DNA of 64,000 nucleotides from Dacryopinax spathularia (Eukaryota; Basidiomycota; Dacrymycetes; Dacrymycetales; Dacrymycetaceae). Position 1 is the first letter of the stretch. Every line of letters starts with the position of its first letter. The position numbers and the translations under genes are program-made. The stretch lies in NCBI GenBank assembly GCA_037974965.1, contig JBBPFI010000005.1, forward strand, positions 124,001 to 188,000, written 5' to 3'. The notes under the pieces are model-generated. The model was not told the origin of the DNA and did no database searches. It worked only from the letters and a program-made list of their open reading frames with translations. Shown piece by piece: positions 46,365-56,855 of this stretch.

Positions 46365-47396
46365 CTACCATGGGATAAACTCGACCTCCTTATTAACCCT
46401 CAACGAATCCATCGGCTTGCCCGTCTTCTCCGCATGCTCCCTCAGCCTAACCATCTCCTTCTCCAGCCTCTTATCCGTTATCCCCACCCTTGGGGACAAG
46501 ATCCTCTCCCTCTTCCCCGTGATCTCGTAATTCAGCCTATCGACCCCGAGTGCCTTAAGCGTCTTCAGCTCCACAAGCGAGTATTCCTCCCGATCCTCTC
46601 TGTCAAACTTGAATGGCTCCTTTAGGATCGCCGGTGGGTTCGTAATGAGCCTAACGTCGCGCCTCCAGTTCTTGCTCGCCGAGTGCAACATCAGCGGATG
46701 GAGCACGACCACGTCCCCCCGCTTGCCAGTGAGCTCGACGAACTCGTTGCATTGCGGGATCACGCTCTTCCAGGGGAAACCGCCGTATTGCGGTGAAGTG
46801 ACGCCCTCGGGGTGGGAAGCGAGCACCCGCGCAATGTGCGAGATCCCGTCTGGCGCTATCCAGGTTGCGCCCCCGCCGGGGCGGACGTCGGAGAAGAGGG
46901 CGATCATGAGGAGGGCTTGTTCGGGTGAGTCGAGGAAGTGCTTCATGGGATCGTAAGCTCCTACTCAGAGGTAGTGTTGAGGAAATAGGCGCACCACAAA
47001 CCAATCTCCATCCACATGCCAGCCATCAATATCATGCGGATCCTTCGGGCAGTCCTCAGGCGTCAACCCCTCCCTTCCCAGGTTCAAGATCAGATTATCC
47101 TTCCACTCCTTACACAGCGGGTCGAGCCTCTCCTCCCCACCCACAAGATCACACATCGCCCTCCACGCATCCGGAGCCACCTCGGCGGCAGGCAGACTAT
47201 GATGCCACGGCAGGTGCATGCGTTCTTCTTCCCAGGTGGACTTGTCGTTTGGGTCGTAGCCTAGCCGGACCCAGAGGTTGGACGTGTAGAGGTCTAGGTA
47301 CTCGGGCTTGATCGCGTTAGGGAGCACGATGTAGCCGTGCTCCATCCAGTGGTCTATTTGCTCCGGGGTGAGGAAAGAGTATTTGGGCTTGACCAT
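46365..47396 (-). CDS. Phytanoyl-CoA dioxygenase (PhyH)-like Fe(II)/2-oxoglutarate oxygenase
   Basis: Two exons (47396-46995, 46940-46365) give 325 aa. The start MVKPKYSFLTPEQIDHWMEH is typical of the family. Metal ligands are visible: DGWHVDGDWF (HxD) and, near residue 215, VVVLHPLMLHSASKNWRRDV (distal His and the 2-oxoglutarate-binding Arg). The intron acceptor is AAG rather than CAG or TAG, but the joined reading DWFVHFLDSPEQALL is exactly what the family predicts. The substrate is unknown; fungal members act on varied small molecules, and this gene is not next to any biosynthetic cluster. It is convergent with the ING gene (224-bp gap). Confidence 0.85.
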
Positions 47397-47952
47397 TGTT
47401 GCTTTGCTCCTGCGGTCGCTGGTGAACAAGTTATCGTCGTTGTTGAGTACGAGGTCTAGCGAGAGATAACAAGCAAGCAGTAGCAAGCCGATGTACACGC
47501 CTGTTGTGCATGGTATAACCGTGTCATTAGAACATCTCCGAGGTGCGGTGGACTTTATCCCAAACGTGGATTGACCTCCGAGATCGGTTGCTGGTTGCCG
47601 AGAGGGACAACATCGGCCCGAACTCCGGCGCAAGTCATTTCCCCGTGGGGAGCAACGGCTTTTCCTCGGCTCCGCGGTACCACGTGACCGCCAGCTTCGA
47701 ACATCTCTCGGAGAGACCGCCGTCGCCTTTCGGCAGTAATGATCATGGTAGTTGTTATTGAAGCTTATACAGAGGACAAGGGGAAAGAGATCAAGCTAAG
47801 GATCACCGGTCGTATACCAAAGGACGCCAGAGGGCGTAAAGATCGTGTCGCAGCAGAAGCGGGGTAACCGTATGAGTGGGAAGTGGCAATTTGCCAGGCG
47901 GAGGGGTAATGGAACATCGCTTGATGAGGAGTGAAGAGGGATATAGTGGTGT
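47397..47952. other. Promoter region of the PhyH-like gene; 3' flank of the zinc-finger gene
   Basis: About 550 bp with no gene recognised. Short open frames on both strands look random. It must hold the minus-strand promoter of the PhyH-like gene. Confidence 0.5.
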
Positions 47953-50900
47953 TCACGCCAAGTGGAGAGCTGCTAAGGTCAGTCTGGCAGTTTCTGCAAG
48001 AGGAAGATATGGGTGTTCCAGTCGGACTTTGCTGATGGTCTGCTCTAGCTGTTGCTGGGATGTGGTCGGATATAGAGACAAGAGATGGGAAGCCAACACA
48101 GAATCTACTGACGAGTTAGGCACTGCACCGGCGAAAGAGAATCGAGCAGCGTACCGCTGAAGTTCCAGTCCTTGGCGTGAGTGTCCGGACAAGCATCATC
48201 ACGACACCGACCACCGCTGGATTCGAATTGGCACAGCCGAGCAGATGGATTGAGGTTGGAAGCAGCAGAAATAGCCGCCTTCTTCACTGGCCAGTATTGC
48301 AGGGTATCGCTTGCAGGTATTGGTTGGGCAGCCTGGATATTAGTGCGGCGGAAGGAGGTTGGGGCATGAGAACGAAGAAGAGGGTATTCGTCGAAGATTG
48401 AGACATAAGGCTTGAAAAATCGGTACGTGCGCTGTGGGTGGAGCAGCAGAGGCAAGACATAAGCCGACCGTCCAGTTGAACGCGCGAGGTGCTAGGAGTC
48501 CATCCCATACCAAGCTAGATACATACCTCATTCACTTGTCCGCCTCCTGCGACGTCAATCTGGCTGGTCTGGAAATCAAACGAAAATTGTGAGCCATACT
48601 TACCGGAGATCAGATGCGACGGTGCTTGCCGTAGATTCCTCCACAGACTCGGTAACTTGTCGCTGATATCAGCCAGTTAACATAGCAAAAAAGGAGTGGT
48701 GCTCGCCTCTGTGTCCTCTCACGCCATCATGAACTTCTATGTTACGGAAGTACGTAACATGGACGAGCGACATGGTCAAAGTACACACCTTTGGTAGGTG
48801 CATCTACCGTCACTGAGATATCTGTCGATTGAGTGAGATACCGCAAGGCCGCATGATCAAGAAACTCACCTTCCGTCTTTACCTGATGATTTGCTGGCTT
48901 GGACTTCTCCTCCTCCATTTTGATATCAACGTCTGCGCCAGCTGGCTGAACCTGCTTCGGAGCGTTCGAGGATACAGCGGATTCCGGTTCCGGATGACTC
49001 GAAACTGCGGGTGGCGAAGCACGGCTCGGTACATCGGAGGTGGCAACCGAGTCTAGCGGAGTTGATGGCCTACTACCCGCAGCGCTTTGTGCCAACGCAG
49101 CTTTACGCGCCTTCTCTTCCAGGCGAGCCATGATACGAGCATATTTCGCTTTCTCCGCTTCGATCTCAGCCAGTCGACGCTGAGCTGCAAGTCTCGCGGC
49201 TTCGACTTCATCGTTAGCTTTGGTTGATGTCGGCGGTGCAGACGTAGATGCGCTTGGTGCTGAAGGCGACTTCGACTTGGCAGGTGCTTCTTCTTCGGAC
49301 TGTTCGTCTTCCGAATCAGATATGTCGATGACTAAAGGCTTGAATTCCTCCTGACGACGGTGATGATAGCTTCTTCGGTAGGTAGTGACGGGACGGGAGA
49401 GAACCGGGGCTTTTTCAGGTCGCGATACTGGTTGTGCATCAAGGTCGGTGACGACAGGTCTTCCATTAGGTCGGAAAGGAGGCTCAGATTCCACAGCGGA
49501 TAGAGGGGTCATTTCTCCAGACGTGGTCGTGGTTGACTCCAGGACTGATGGTGCTGCACTGAGTTGAGGAGCATCCCTAAGCTCGCCGGTGAATGTCTCG
49601 TCGAGATCCATATCAGAGCCACTTGAGGCAGCCGGCTTTGGTACCGGCCGTTCCTCCTCGTCCATATCCACATCATCATCATCAAGAGCGAATACCGCAT
49701 TCTCGATTTCACGCTCGTCAGCGAGATCCGTATCGTACGTATAGTTGCTGGGAGCTGGTGAGGGAGCTTGAGGTTCTGGTGCTTCTTCCGTCTTCAGAGC
49801 AGTAGCATTTTCAGTCTCGGCCAAGAGAGCCTCCAGATCGTTGTAGAACTGAGGGTCTGCCGACGGCGTGACTGGAGTGCTGCTTTCGCTTGCCGCGGGA
49901 GGCGTGGAAGCGGCCTGCTCAGCAGCGGCCTTACGGGCAGCATCCAGTTCAGCCTTCAGTCGCCTTGATGCCAAGGCAAGAGCTCTTCGCCGTTCCGTCT
50001 CGGCTGCGGTCTCTGGTACTGTTGTTGTCGTAGAGATCACTACCGGTGGTGGCGGCTGCAGTGAAGGCAGGAACTGTAGACCGGGAATGCCAGACGCATC
50101 CAGCTCCTCGAAACGATAGGACGCTACTGGAGGAGTGCCCGTGTTGATACGCGGCGGGGGCGGTGGATTCGCAGGCCGTATTGGGGGTTGCCGAGGTGCA
50201 GTCGGCACTTCGTCATAGGGCAGGAAGGTCGTAGGGATTGGAGGTGGAGGGCGACCAGAAGCTGACGCCCTCGGTCCAGTGGGTATCTTGCGCGGTGGAA
50301 CATAGGACGACTCCCCTATACTAGTTGTTCGTGGGCGGGATGTCGAGGCTTCTGACGGTGGAAACGGTGCAGCCTTGGTTTCGTGCACATACCCATTCCT
50401 TGGCGCGCTATCGGCGGTGTAACCCTTCGCGGTAAGGTGCCTCAAAGCATCCCTCGTGGCATCCAGGTCTGTTGGCCAGACAAACTCAGCAGGACTTTGT
50501 GGCGCCGCAGGGGCAGGTGGTCGGGACTGCATGGAGGCGAATGTAGGTGTCGTTGGTGAAGCAGATATTGTCGATGGTGCCGATGGTGGACCAGCACTTC
50601 GAAGTTCGCGAGGCGCCGTAGGCAAGACCGCGGGATAGTCGTCGTCTTTTGTAGGACGAGAACCGTATGTTCTTGGAGGAGGCCAAGGTCGTCGTCCCCT
50701 CGGCGGCGGTCTCTTTCCCCCCCGCGGTGCCGCCTCAAGACGCGGCGCCTTTGGTGGTGGCGGCGGTTCATCCTCCTCACTGATCTCGCCCTCTTCTCGG
50801 TCTGAGTCATCCTTCTTCGACTCCGCAGTCGGCTTAGAAGCTGGTTGAGAGCTTGATGTAGAAGTGTTCGTATCCGATATGGGTACAGCTGAAGTCGAAG

Positions 50901-51063
50901 CCGAACTAGAAGCAGCTTGTGCGGCGGCAGCCGCTTCAGCCGCCTGCATCTTCTTTCGCTTCGACAACAATGCAGCTTGCCGGAGTTGATCAAGCGACGT
51001 GGTCGCGGATCCCAGCGGTGGATCCGGAGGCCGTGCAGACATTGCAGTTGAGATCGATGTCAT
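47953..51063 (-). CDS. Red1/ZFC3H1-like zinc-finger protein (nuclear RNA surveillance, inferred)
   Basis: A long first exon (51063-48870) encodes a disordered S/P/E-rich protein: SLDQLRQAALLSKRKK at the start, an acidic DDSDREEGEISEEDE patch, and a coiled coil AEIEAEKAKYARIMARLEEK. A small exon 48812-48789 follows. Two or more small exons between 48680 and 48480 are uncertain. Then come the C-terminal exons: FFKPYVSIFDEYPLLRSH, the zinc finger LCQFESSGGRCRDDACPDTH (C-x8-C-x4-C-x3-H), and after intron 48108-48154, VDSVLASHLLSLY to the stop at 47953. That finger type is the putative zinc-finger domain of fission yeast Red1 and human ZFC3H1, scaffolds that deliver RNAs to the nuclear exosome. 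The function here is inferred from that domain alone. Confidence 0.65.
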
Positions 51064-51492
51064 CGCAAGCTATGCCGGCCTAATATACCCACGAACAGGA
51101 ACCAGTCACTATCGCGAAGATCAGCCCACACCGCCTTCATCGTCCCTTCAGATTGGACAAAGCGCACCAGTAAACCTACAGTCATACAAACCTATGTTAT
51201 GGATATCCTTAAGATGGTGGTTGTAAGTCGAGAGGTGGAGTGGACAGGACAGCGGCTGCCAACGACGACAACGATTAGGGGAAGCAACGAGGATCGGCCG
51301 TTATGGTGTTATACAATTTTGATTCCGCCATATTTCGTACATAACACGAATGATTATCACATGATTTGAATGGCTATCTTTACGATAAGTGCGTTCATCG
51401 CACCAATACCAACGGCCCCATTACGAGCTTGGGATTCGGGTAGCGCAGTCTTTACAAGCTACAAACAGTGATTCTAGAAATACAGAAAGAAT

Positions 51493-53733
51493 CTAATGCG
51501 CGAAGGTTGGTGCGGATTTCTTGCCGCTGGGATAATCCGAGTCCCTCGGCAGAGGAAGCGCACATGCACCCGCGGCGAAGCAGATTATTGTCGACGCGTA
51601 TATGGGAAAGCTTGGACTTATAGCCAGCAGCCATCCGCCAAGAAGAGGTGCCGCCATTCCGGCTCTGTGCAGGTCATGCTAAGCATTCATCCAAGCGCCC
51701 AGCGGATATTTTACGTACATTCGCGAGAGAGCGGATGCCATCCCTGTTGCGGAACCGCGGACCTGGGTCGAGAAGATCTCGGGTGTCATGCTGCAAGGTG
51801 GTGTGAGCCAGACATCGCGAGCGGAACAAGATGCTTCGCTTACCCGTAGAGCACGGCCCACATTGTTGTGGCTCCCAAAGAAATGGCCATGGTGACGGCT
51901 ATGACGGCACCTTCACTTTGCACCAGGACGAAGGCGCCGGTACACACCCCGGTGAACACCGTGCTAAGGAGCAAGCTTCCCTTCCTTCCAAGCCTTGTCT
52001 CGATCATCCATGCACCTAGCAGGGCACCCGGAACGCCGGCAAACGCGTAGAAGAGATACTGCTTTAAGGCTTGCGCTCGGCCGCCGCTCCCATTCTCGAT
52101 TGCACGACTCTCGAGTAACTTCGGAAGAAATACGTTGAACATGGTGTATGCTGGTGAAATGGTCAGAGAGGGTCGGAAGCAAGATGGTAGCACGCACACA
52201 GTGCGATGAGTGCCCATGCAGACCACACGAAGATGGTCGTTCTCCTCCATTCTGGCGTGAAGAGCAGCTCCATGCGCTCCAACCATCCGGCGATCGGACG
52301 ACCGATGATAGGCACGCTTCCAACCTTGGAAGGCTTCCGACGAGGAGGTGACTGGACGGAACGCTCGGGAAAGGGAGCCGGGGCGAATTGGGGTACTTGT
52401 TCTTCAACCGGAGTAACGAACTCATGCGAATATGTCAGGTGAGGATCGGGTGACTGGCTGGTAGAATGATAACCCCTGTCCGAGGTCCCGGAGGGCGTGG
52501 GGGCATGGCCGATCCCATCACCAGCAGGTTGGTCGTCCTTTTGATGCTCGAGATCTTCCGGATCGTCCGTGATATCATCGACTGTAAGGGAGTAATCGTG
52601 ACCGTTGAATGAGATGATCCTTCGAAGTGAGTGGACGGCTTCCTCGTGCCTGCCGGAGGCGACCAAGAAGCGTGGACTTTCGCGCATCCGGAATAGAACG
52701 ATACGAGCTACGCACATGCAGGCTGTCTGGTCATGGGGAAACCTAGATAAGCGCTCGTCTCGAAGGATGATGTTACGTGATCGCTCACAAATAAGCCCAG
52801 GATGGCAAGCATATACTTCCAACCGAGGTTCTGGCTGTTCACGTCACATGGTTGAGACTGATCCTCGGGACAGCTGTGACCGGGGATGAGGAGAGCACCT
52901 AAGATCGAACTGACAACAGCGCCCAAGCTGAAGAACACGGACAAGGCCGTAAGGAGATAGCGTTTCGCGTGGGGCACATTTTCGAGGAAAAGGGTCCCGT
53001 CCGTTGGCATGCTTCCCTGCGATCAAGTGAGTGATCGAGCGCACGTGAGCATGAATGTATCGTACGCCGACCGCAGAGCCTAGGAAGAAGAAGCACAGAC
53101 AAAGGCTGGGGTAGTTGGGCATGAGGGGGCATAGCAGTCCGAATAACGCGGCGAAGAACAGGGTTGACTGGAACGCAACCCGTCGACCCATGATGTCGGC
53201 ACCTATACCGCGATCAAGATCCGAGCAGATTATCGAGCGTGCAGGACTTACAGGTGCCCCAACCCACTGCGCCGATCATCATGCCGAAGAAGATCGAGGA
53301 TGACAGGATCCCTATGCGGCTGTCGGAGATGTGGAAGTGGTCTTGCACGCGGGGTAAGATCACTGCGACACCCTGTAGCCACATCTGGATAACATTTAGC
53401 GGGCGCCCGCGTATCCTCAATGGGGGAGAGTTACATTGTCCGCCATCCAACCTGGCCGCTCGATCAGGTAAATGTTTAGTCATATGGGCGTATACTGCGC
53501 ACCGAAACCGCATAGCGCTAGGAGAGACCATTGGTACCATCCTGGAAGCTTGCTTTAGCATGAAGCAGCGGGAAGCCATCCGGACCATGCTCACCCATGC
53601 CGATGCGATCTATGGTCTTGTCCAACGCGCTCCGGTCATCCGGAATGTCCTCCTCGTCGGCCTCCTCATGACGTTCTGAGTTCCCCGGTCGTTCATCCGC
53701 AAGTTCTTCACTTCTCACAACTTCATAGCTCAT
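51493..53733 (-). CDS. MFS transporter, SV2-like/general substrate type
   Basis: Multi-exon minus-strand gene from ATG 53733 (MSYEVVRSEELADE; acidic N-terminus) to TAG at 51493. Membrane blocks are evident: YQWSLLALCGFGA, IGILSSSIFFGMMIGAVGWG then DIMGRRVAF (motif A), FFAALFGLLCPLMPNYPSL, LLTALSVFFSLGAVVSSILG, YMLAILGLF, ESPRFLVASGRHEEA, a long polar central loop of about 130 residues, TTIFVWSAWALIALC, AMIETRLGRKGSLLL-like motif, TPEIFSTQVRGSATGMASAL and GMAAPLLGGWLLAISPSF. The PTDGTLFLENVP segment before TM5 is typical of SV2-like fungal transporters. About 12 TM helices are expected, located in the plasma or vacuolar membrane. The substrate cannot be told from sequence. About ten exons; junctions are not all fixed. 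Confidence 0.82.
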
Positions 53734-53877
53734 AGTCTCATGTACAGCGCAAGATAAGCAAAATAAGCAGAGCCAGTATGGGCCATGCAGCCCGAGATGG
53801 ATGTTACGGAGCGAGTTGTTGAGAACGTCCTTCGGCTCTCGCGCGTCGTGTATGCGCCATGCGGGACCTACGGCAAG

Positions 53878-54458
53878 CGAGAGGTGCATGGTTGGTTTTG
53901 GCCCCAGCCAACCTCCCTTGACGCGACTTCAGACCCTGGAGCGGATGCCATGGGCTCGCCCCCAGCCAAATCACCCCTAACCAGGGTCCTTTTCCACCAA
54001 AAAGGCCCCGTTCTGCTTCCTTGTCCGCGTCAAGGGGCACAGAGCCATTAAGGCTAGAGAGGCAGACAGTCAGCCCGGGCAGAGGCAAGAAAAATGAATT
54101 ACATTTTTGAATTACTTTGTACCGTGCTTGCCTCAGAGTGTTCTGTACACTTGTACATCTAAGGCCTCATGTAACTTTTCGCTTTTGGGGGAGTTTTTGA
54201 AAAGAATATTTGAAAATTTAAGAAGCGCTTTAAGTGCTTCATAACTACCATGTACTACTGATTTACCATAGCATAAGTTCCTTTTTTTTGCCCCTTAATG
54301 CGGACATGGAGGCAGAACAGGGCCTTTTTGGTGGAGAGGACCCTGCTTAGGGGCGATTTGGCTGGCAGGAGGGGCCCGTGGCATCCGCTCCAGGGCTGAG
54401 TGCGCGTCAAGGGAGGTGGGCTAGGGCCGAAAACCAAGCATGCACCTCTCGCCAACCG
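53878..54458. mobile_element. MITE-like foldback element with about 180-bp inverted arms
   Basis: 53878-54056 and the reverse complement of 54281-54458 are roughly 85-90 percent identical by eye, both starting GCGAGAGGTGCATG. They enclose a distinctly AT-rich 220-bp centre (about 54060-54280). Shared internal words include CCTCCCTTGACGCG, CCCTGGAGCGGATGCCA and CCACCAAAAAGGCCC. No coding capacity. Flanking duplication is unclear: CAA on both sides at most. The element sits in the divergent promoter between the MFS transporter and the MPDU1 homologue. It is most likely a non-autonomous DNA transposon or foldback element. Confidence 0.75.
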
Positions 54459-54638
54459 TACGGGACCGGCCCTATAACGGGCAACCGCGTCGTGGAAGCG
54501 CCCGCATTTGTCCGTACACGTCGTCCTTCCCGCCGCAACCAATATTTCCTGCTGTCTATCCTGGCACCATTCCCAGTCACACAGTCCACCGTTCCGTCTT
54601 CTGCAGCGACCGAAATCACGCCGACATTACACGGAGCA

Positions 54639-55687
54639 ATGTCCATAACGAAGCGACTCATCCCTAACTTCCTTCGTGATCCCGCCGTCGCGCTCATCGG
54701 AGAGGTGAGCGCGTCTCCTACCTCGGCACCCCACGCTGTGCACCGCGTTCGGATGACAGAGCGTCTGCCGATCTAGGAAGAATACTGGACGCTGACCGGA
54801 GACTGCGTAGGAATGCTATGTCTCGCTTGTCGAAGAGCTCAATGTTTTCGATACTCGCTGCATCAAGTATGCGGTCTCCAAAGGGTTGGGTGTGGGGCTG
54901 GTTCTTGGCGGGTCGATAATGAAGTTGCCTCAACTTGTCGTCAGTACGTCCCGGTCTTTCCCTACAATCCTTGAATACCCGGAACTTAGTGGAGTCCTCT
55001 CCGTTTGTAGTTCTTCGTGCAAGATCCGCAAGAGGAGTGAGCCTGGCGGCATACGCGTTTGAGACGCTCAGCTACTGGATCATCACCGCTTACTCCGCTC
55101 GGCAAGGCTACCCCTTTTCCACCTATGGCGAGAATTTCTTCTTGGGCGTCCAGAATGTCGCCATCACGCTCCTCATCGTTTATTTCACGCCCCGGTCGAC
55201 CCCGGCGCAGCTAGCCGGCGCGGTTGTTGCTATGGTCGTGGGCGCATACATGCTCCTCAAGATTCCCATGTCGTATCTGGCCATGCTTCAAGGCTCAACG
55301 ATACCTCTCACGTTCCTCTCCAAGGTGCCGCAAATCATTTCGAACCATCGCCTCCAGTCGACCGGAACCCTCTCGTCGTTTGCAGTATTTGCCGCTGTCG
55401 CCGGCACATTCGCCCGACTTTTCACCACTGCCACAGAAGTCAATGATCCGCTTGTATTCTGGGGGTATGTCGGCGCGGCTGTTCTGAACGTCATCATTGG
55501 GGTTCAGATGGCGATGTACTGGCGATCTGAAGAGAGACCAGCGATGCCGAAGTACCGGGAAGACCAGAAGTACCCTGTTGCTCAGGAACTCCAAGCGGCA
55601 CCGATCGGCATCCCGCCCTCTCCAAGAAAGGTTGATGCGGCCAGTCCTGGTGGATCGGGACGCCGCTGGACGAGGAAGCTGGATTGA
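54639..55687 (+). CDS. MPDU1-like PQ-loop membrane protein
   Basis: Three exons (54639-54704, 54811-54943, 55011-55687) give 291 aa with consistent phases. Two PQ-loop motifs are visible: SIMKLPQLVV near residue 60 and LSKVPQIISNHRLQSTG near residue 170. Around them are about seven hydrophobic helices (LAAYAFETLSYWIITAYSA, FFLGVQNVAITLLIVYF, FAVFAAVAGTFARLFTTATE, GYVGAAVLNVIIGVQMAMYW). SKGLGVGLVLGGSIMKLPQ matches the MPDU1 signature. MPDU1 is an ER membrane protein needed for use of dolichol-phosphate mannose and glucose in glycan and GPI synthesis; the assignment rests on the family match. The cytosolic tail is short and basic. Upstream is a MITE-like element. Confidence 0.88.
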
Positions 55688-55990
55688 GATAGCTGCAAAA
55701 CCGTTTAGGCGCGTATCATGCCTACAAGCTGTAATGAGACTTGGTCGGACAACATGTTGGCCATCAGACGCACATCAAACTGTCGCTTGCTTTCCGTGAT
55801 TCGGACCTTCCTCCATCTCCCTACGTCTTACGTGAATGAGAAGCACGTGCCCTGCGAGAGACCGTGTAATAGCCCTCTTCTGGAGAGGCAGTTTCCGGTT
55901 GGCGGCACCATAGGCTGCGCGTCTAAATGGCTACAGGCATATAAAACTGCCTGTTAATCCGTCGCAAGGGTCAGTCCAAGCTGCCCCACC
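55688..55990. other. Intergenic region with TATA box for the GNAT gene
   Basis: A TATAAA at 55940-55945 lies about 50 bp before the ATG at 55991 and is the best core-promoter candidate for the next gene. Nothing else was recognised. Confidence 0.45.
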
Positions 55991-56855
55991 ATGCCTCACG
56001 CCTGCTCCCCTGACCGCTGCCACTCTGACTCCACATCCCAGAGACCCTGTGCGTACAATTCATTTGGTCGTACCTGTGTCGTCATCACCAACCACTGCCA
56101 AGACATAGACCCGGTCTACCCTGTCAGCCCTCGTTGGTGCAAGAATATCGTCCACCTCAATACGTCGCATGGATTGGACTTTACTCTCCAGCCGTTCACC
56201 GTACCAGCGGCCCCGGAGGCTGTCGAGGAACTCCGCAAGATGCGGGTCAGTTGCGGTTGGGACGTGGAGCTCATCGATGAATGGCTCATCGAGATCAAGG
56301 AAGGTCAGCCGATCTCACCGACCTGCGTCCACGCGGTACGAACAGCGCGTGTTGATGGGGTTTTCCAGGCCGCCGCATACAGTGGACTGCGGCCCGGAAC
56401 GGCATTCCGATAGGCATGTGCGCCTTGAACATCTACTCGATTCACGACGAGACTCTGGCAAACGGCGTCGATCGAGCAGAGGTGGCCGGAATGTTTCTTT
56501 ATCCAGAATGGCGCGCTTTCGGCATTGGAAAAGCTATGATGACGTATATCGAACACGAAGCAGCTCGCATGGGCATGAAAGTCACGACGGTCAACACTCG
56601 GTGCGGCTTTCATGTTTCGGCAAAGCCTAGAAATGTCGTGCTTATTCTTGTCTCAACAGATCTCTGGGCCCAAGCCTCCAGCCATATCTTCGCCGCGGTT
56701 ACCGCGAATACAAGGCGCGCGAGATGAAATACTTACTGGACACCATTCTCGGCCTCGGACTCACCCCTGAGCACATGAGCGCCGCTTTTCTGGAAAAACC
56801 TCTTTCGGGCTTGTCCACGACATCTTTCCATCTAGACATTCATATGACCACCTGA
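55991..56855 (+). CDS. GNAT-family N-acetyltransferase
   Basis: Starts at ATG 55991 (MPHACSPDRCHS). The first exon ends after LIDEWLIEIKEGQ or slightly later. The next exon reads WTAARNGIPIGMCALNIY and then the acetyl-CoA-binding motif A: VAGMFLYPEWRAFGIGKAMM followed by TYIEHEAARMGMKVTTVNT. Here R-x-x-G-I-G-K takes the place of the usual Q/R-x-x-G-x-G/A. A final exon reads LQPYLRRGYREYKAREMKYL and ends at TGA 56853-56855. Small soluble enzyme of about 250 aa; the acceptor substrate is unknown. The N-terminal domain before the GNAT core is unusual for a minimal GNAT and has no recognised family. Intron borders near 56340 and 56640 are approximate. Confidence 0.75.
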
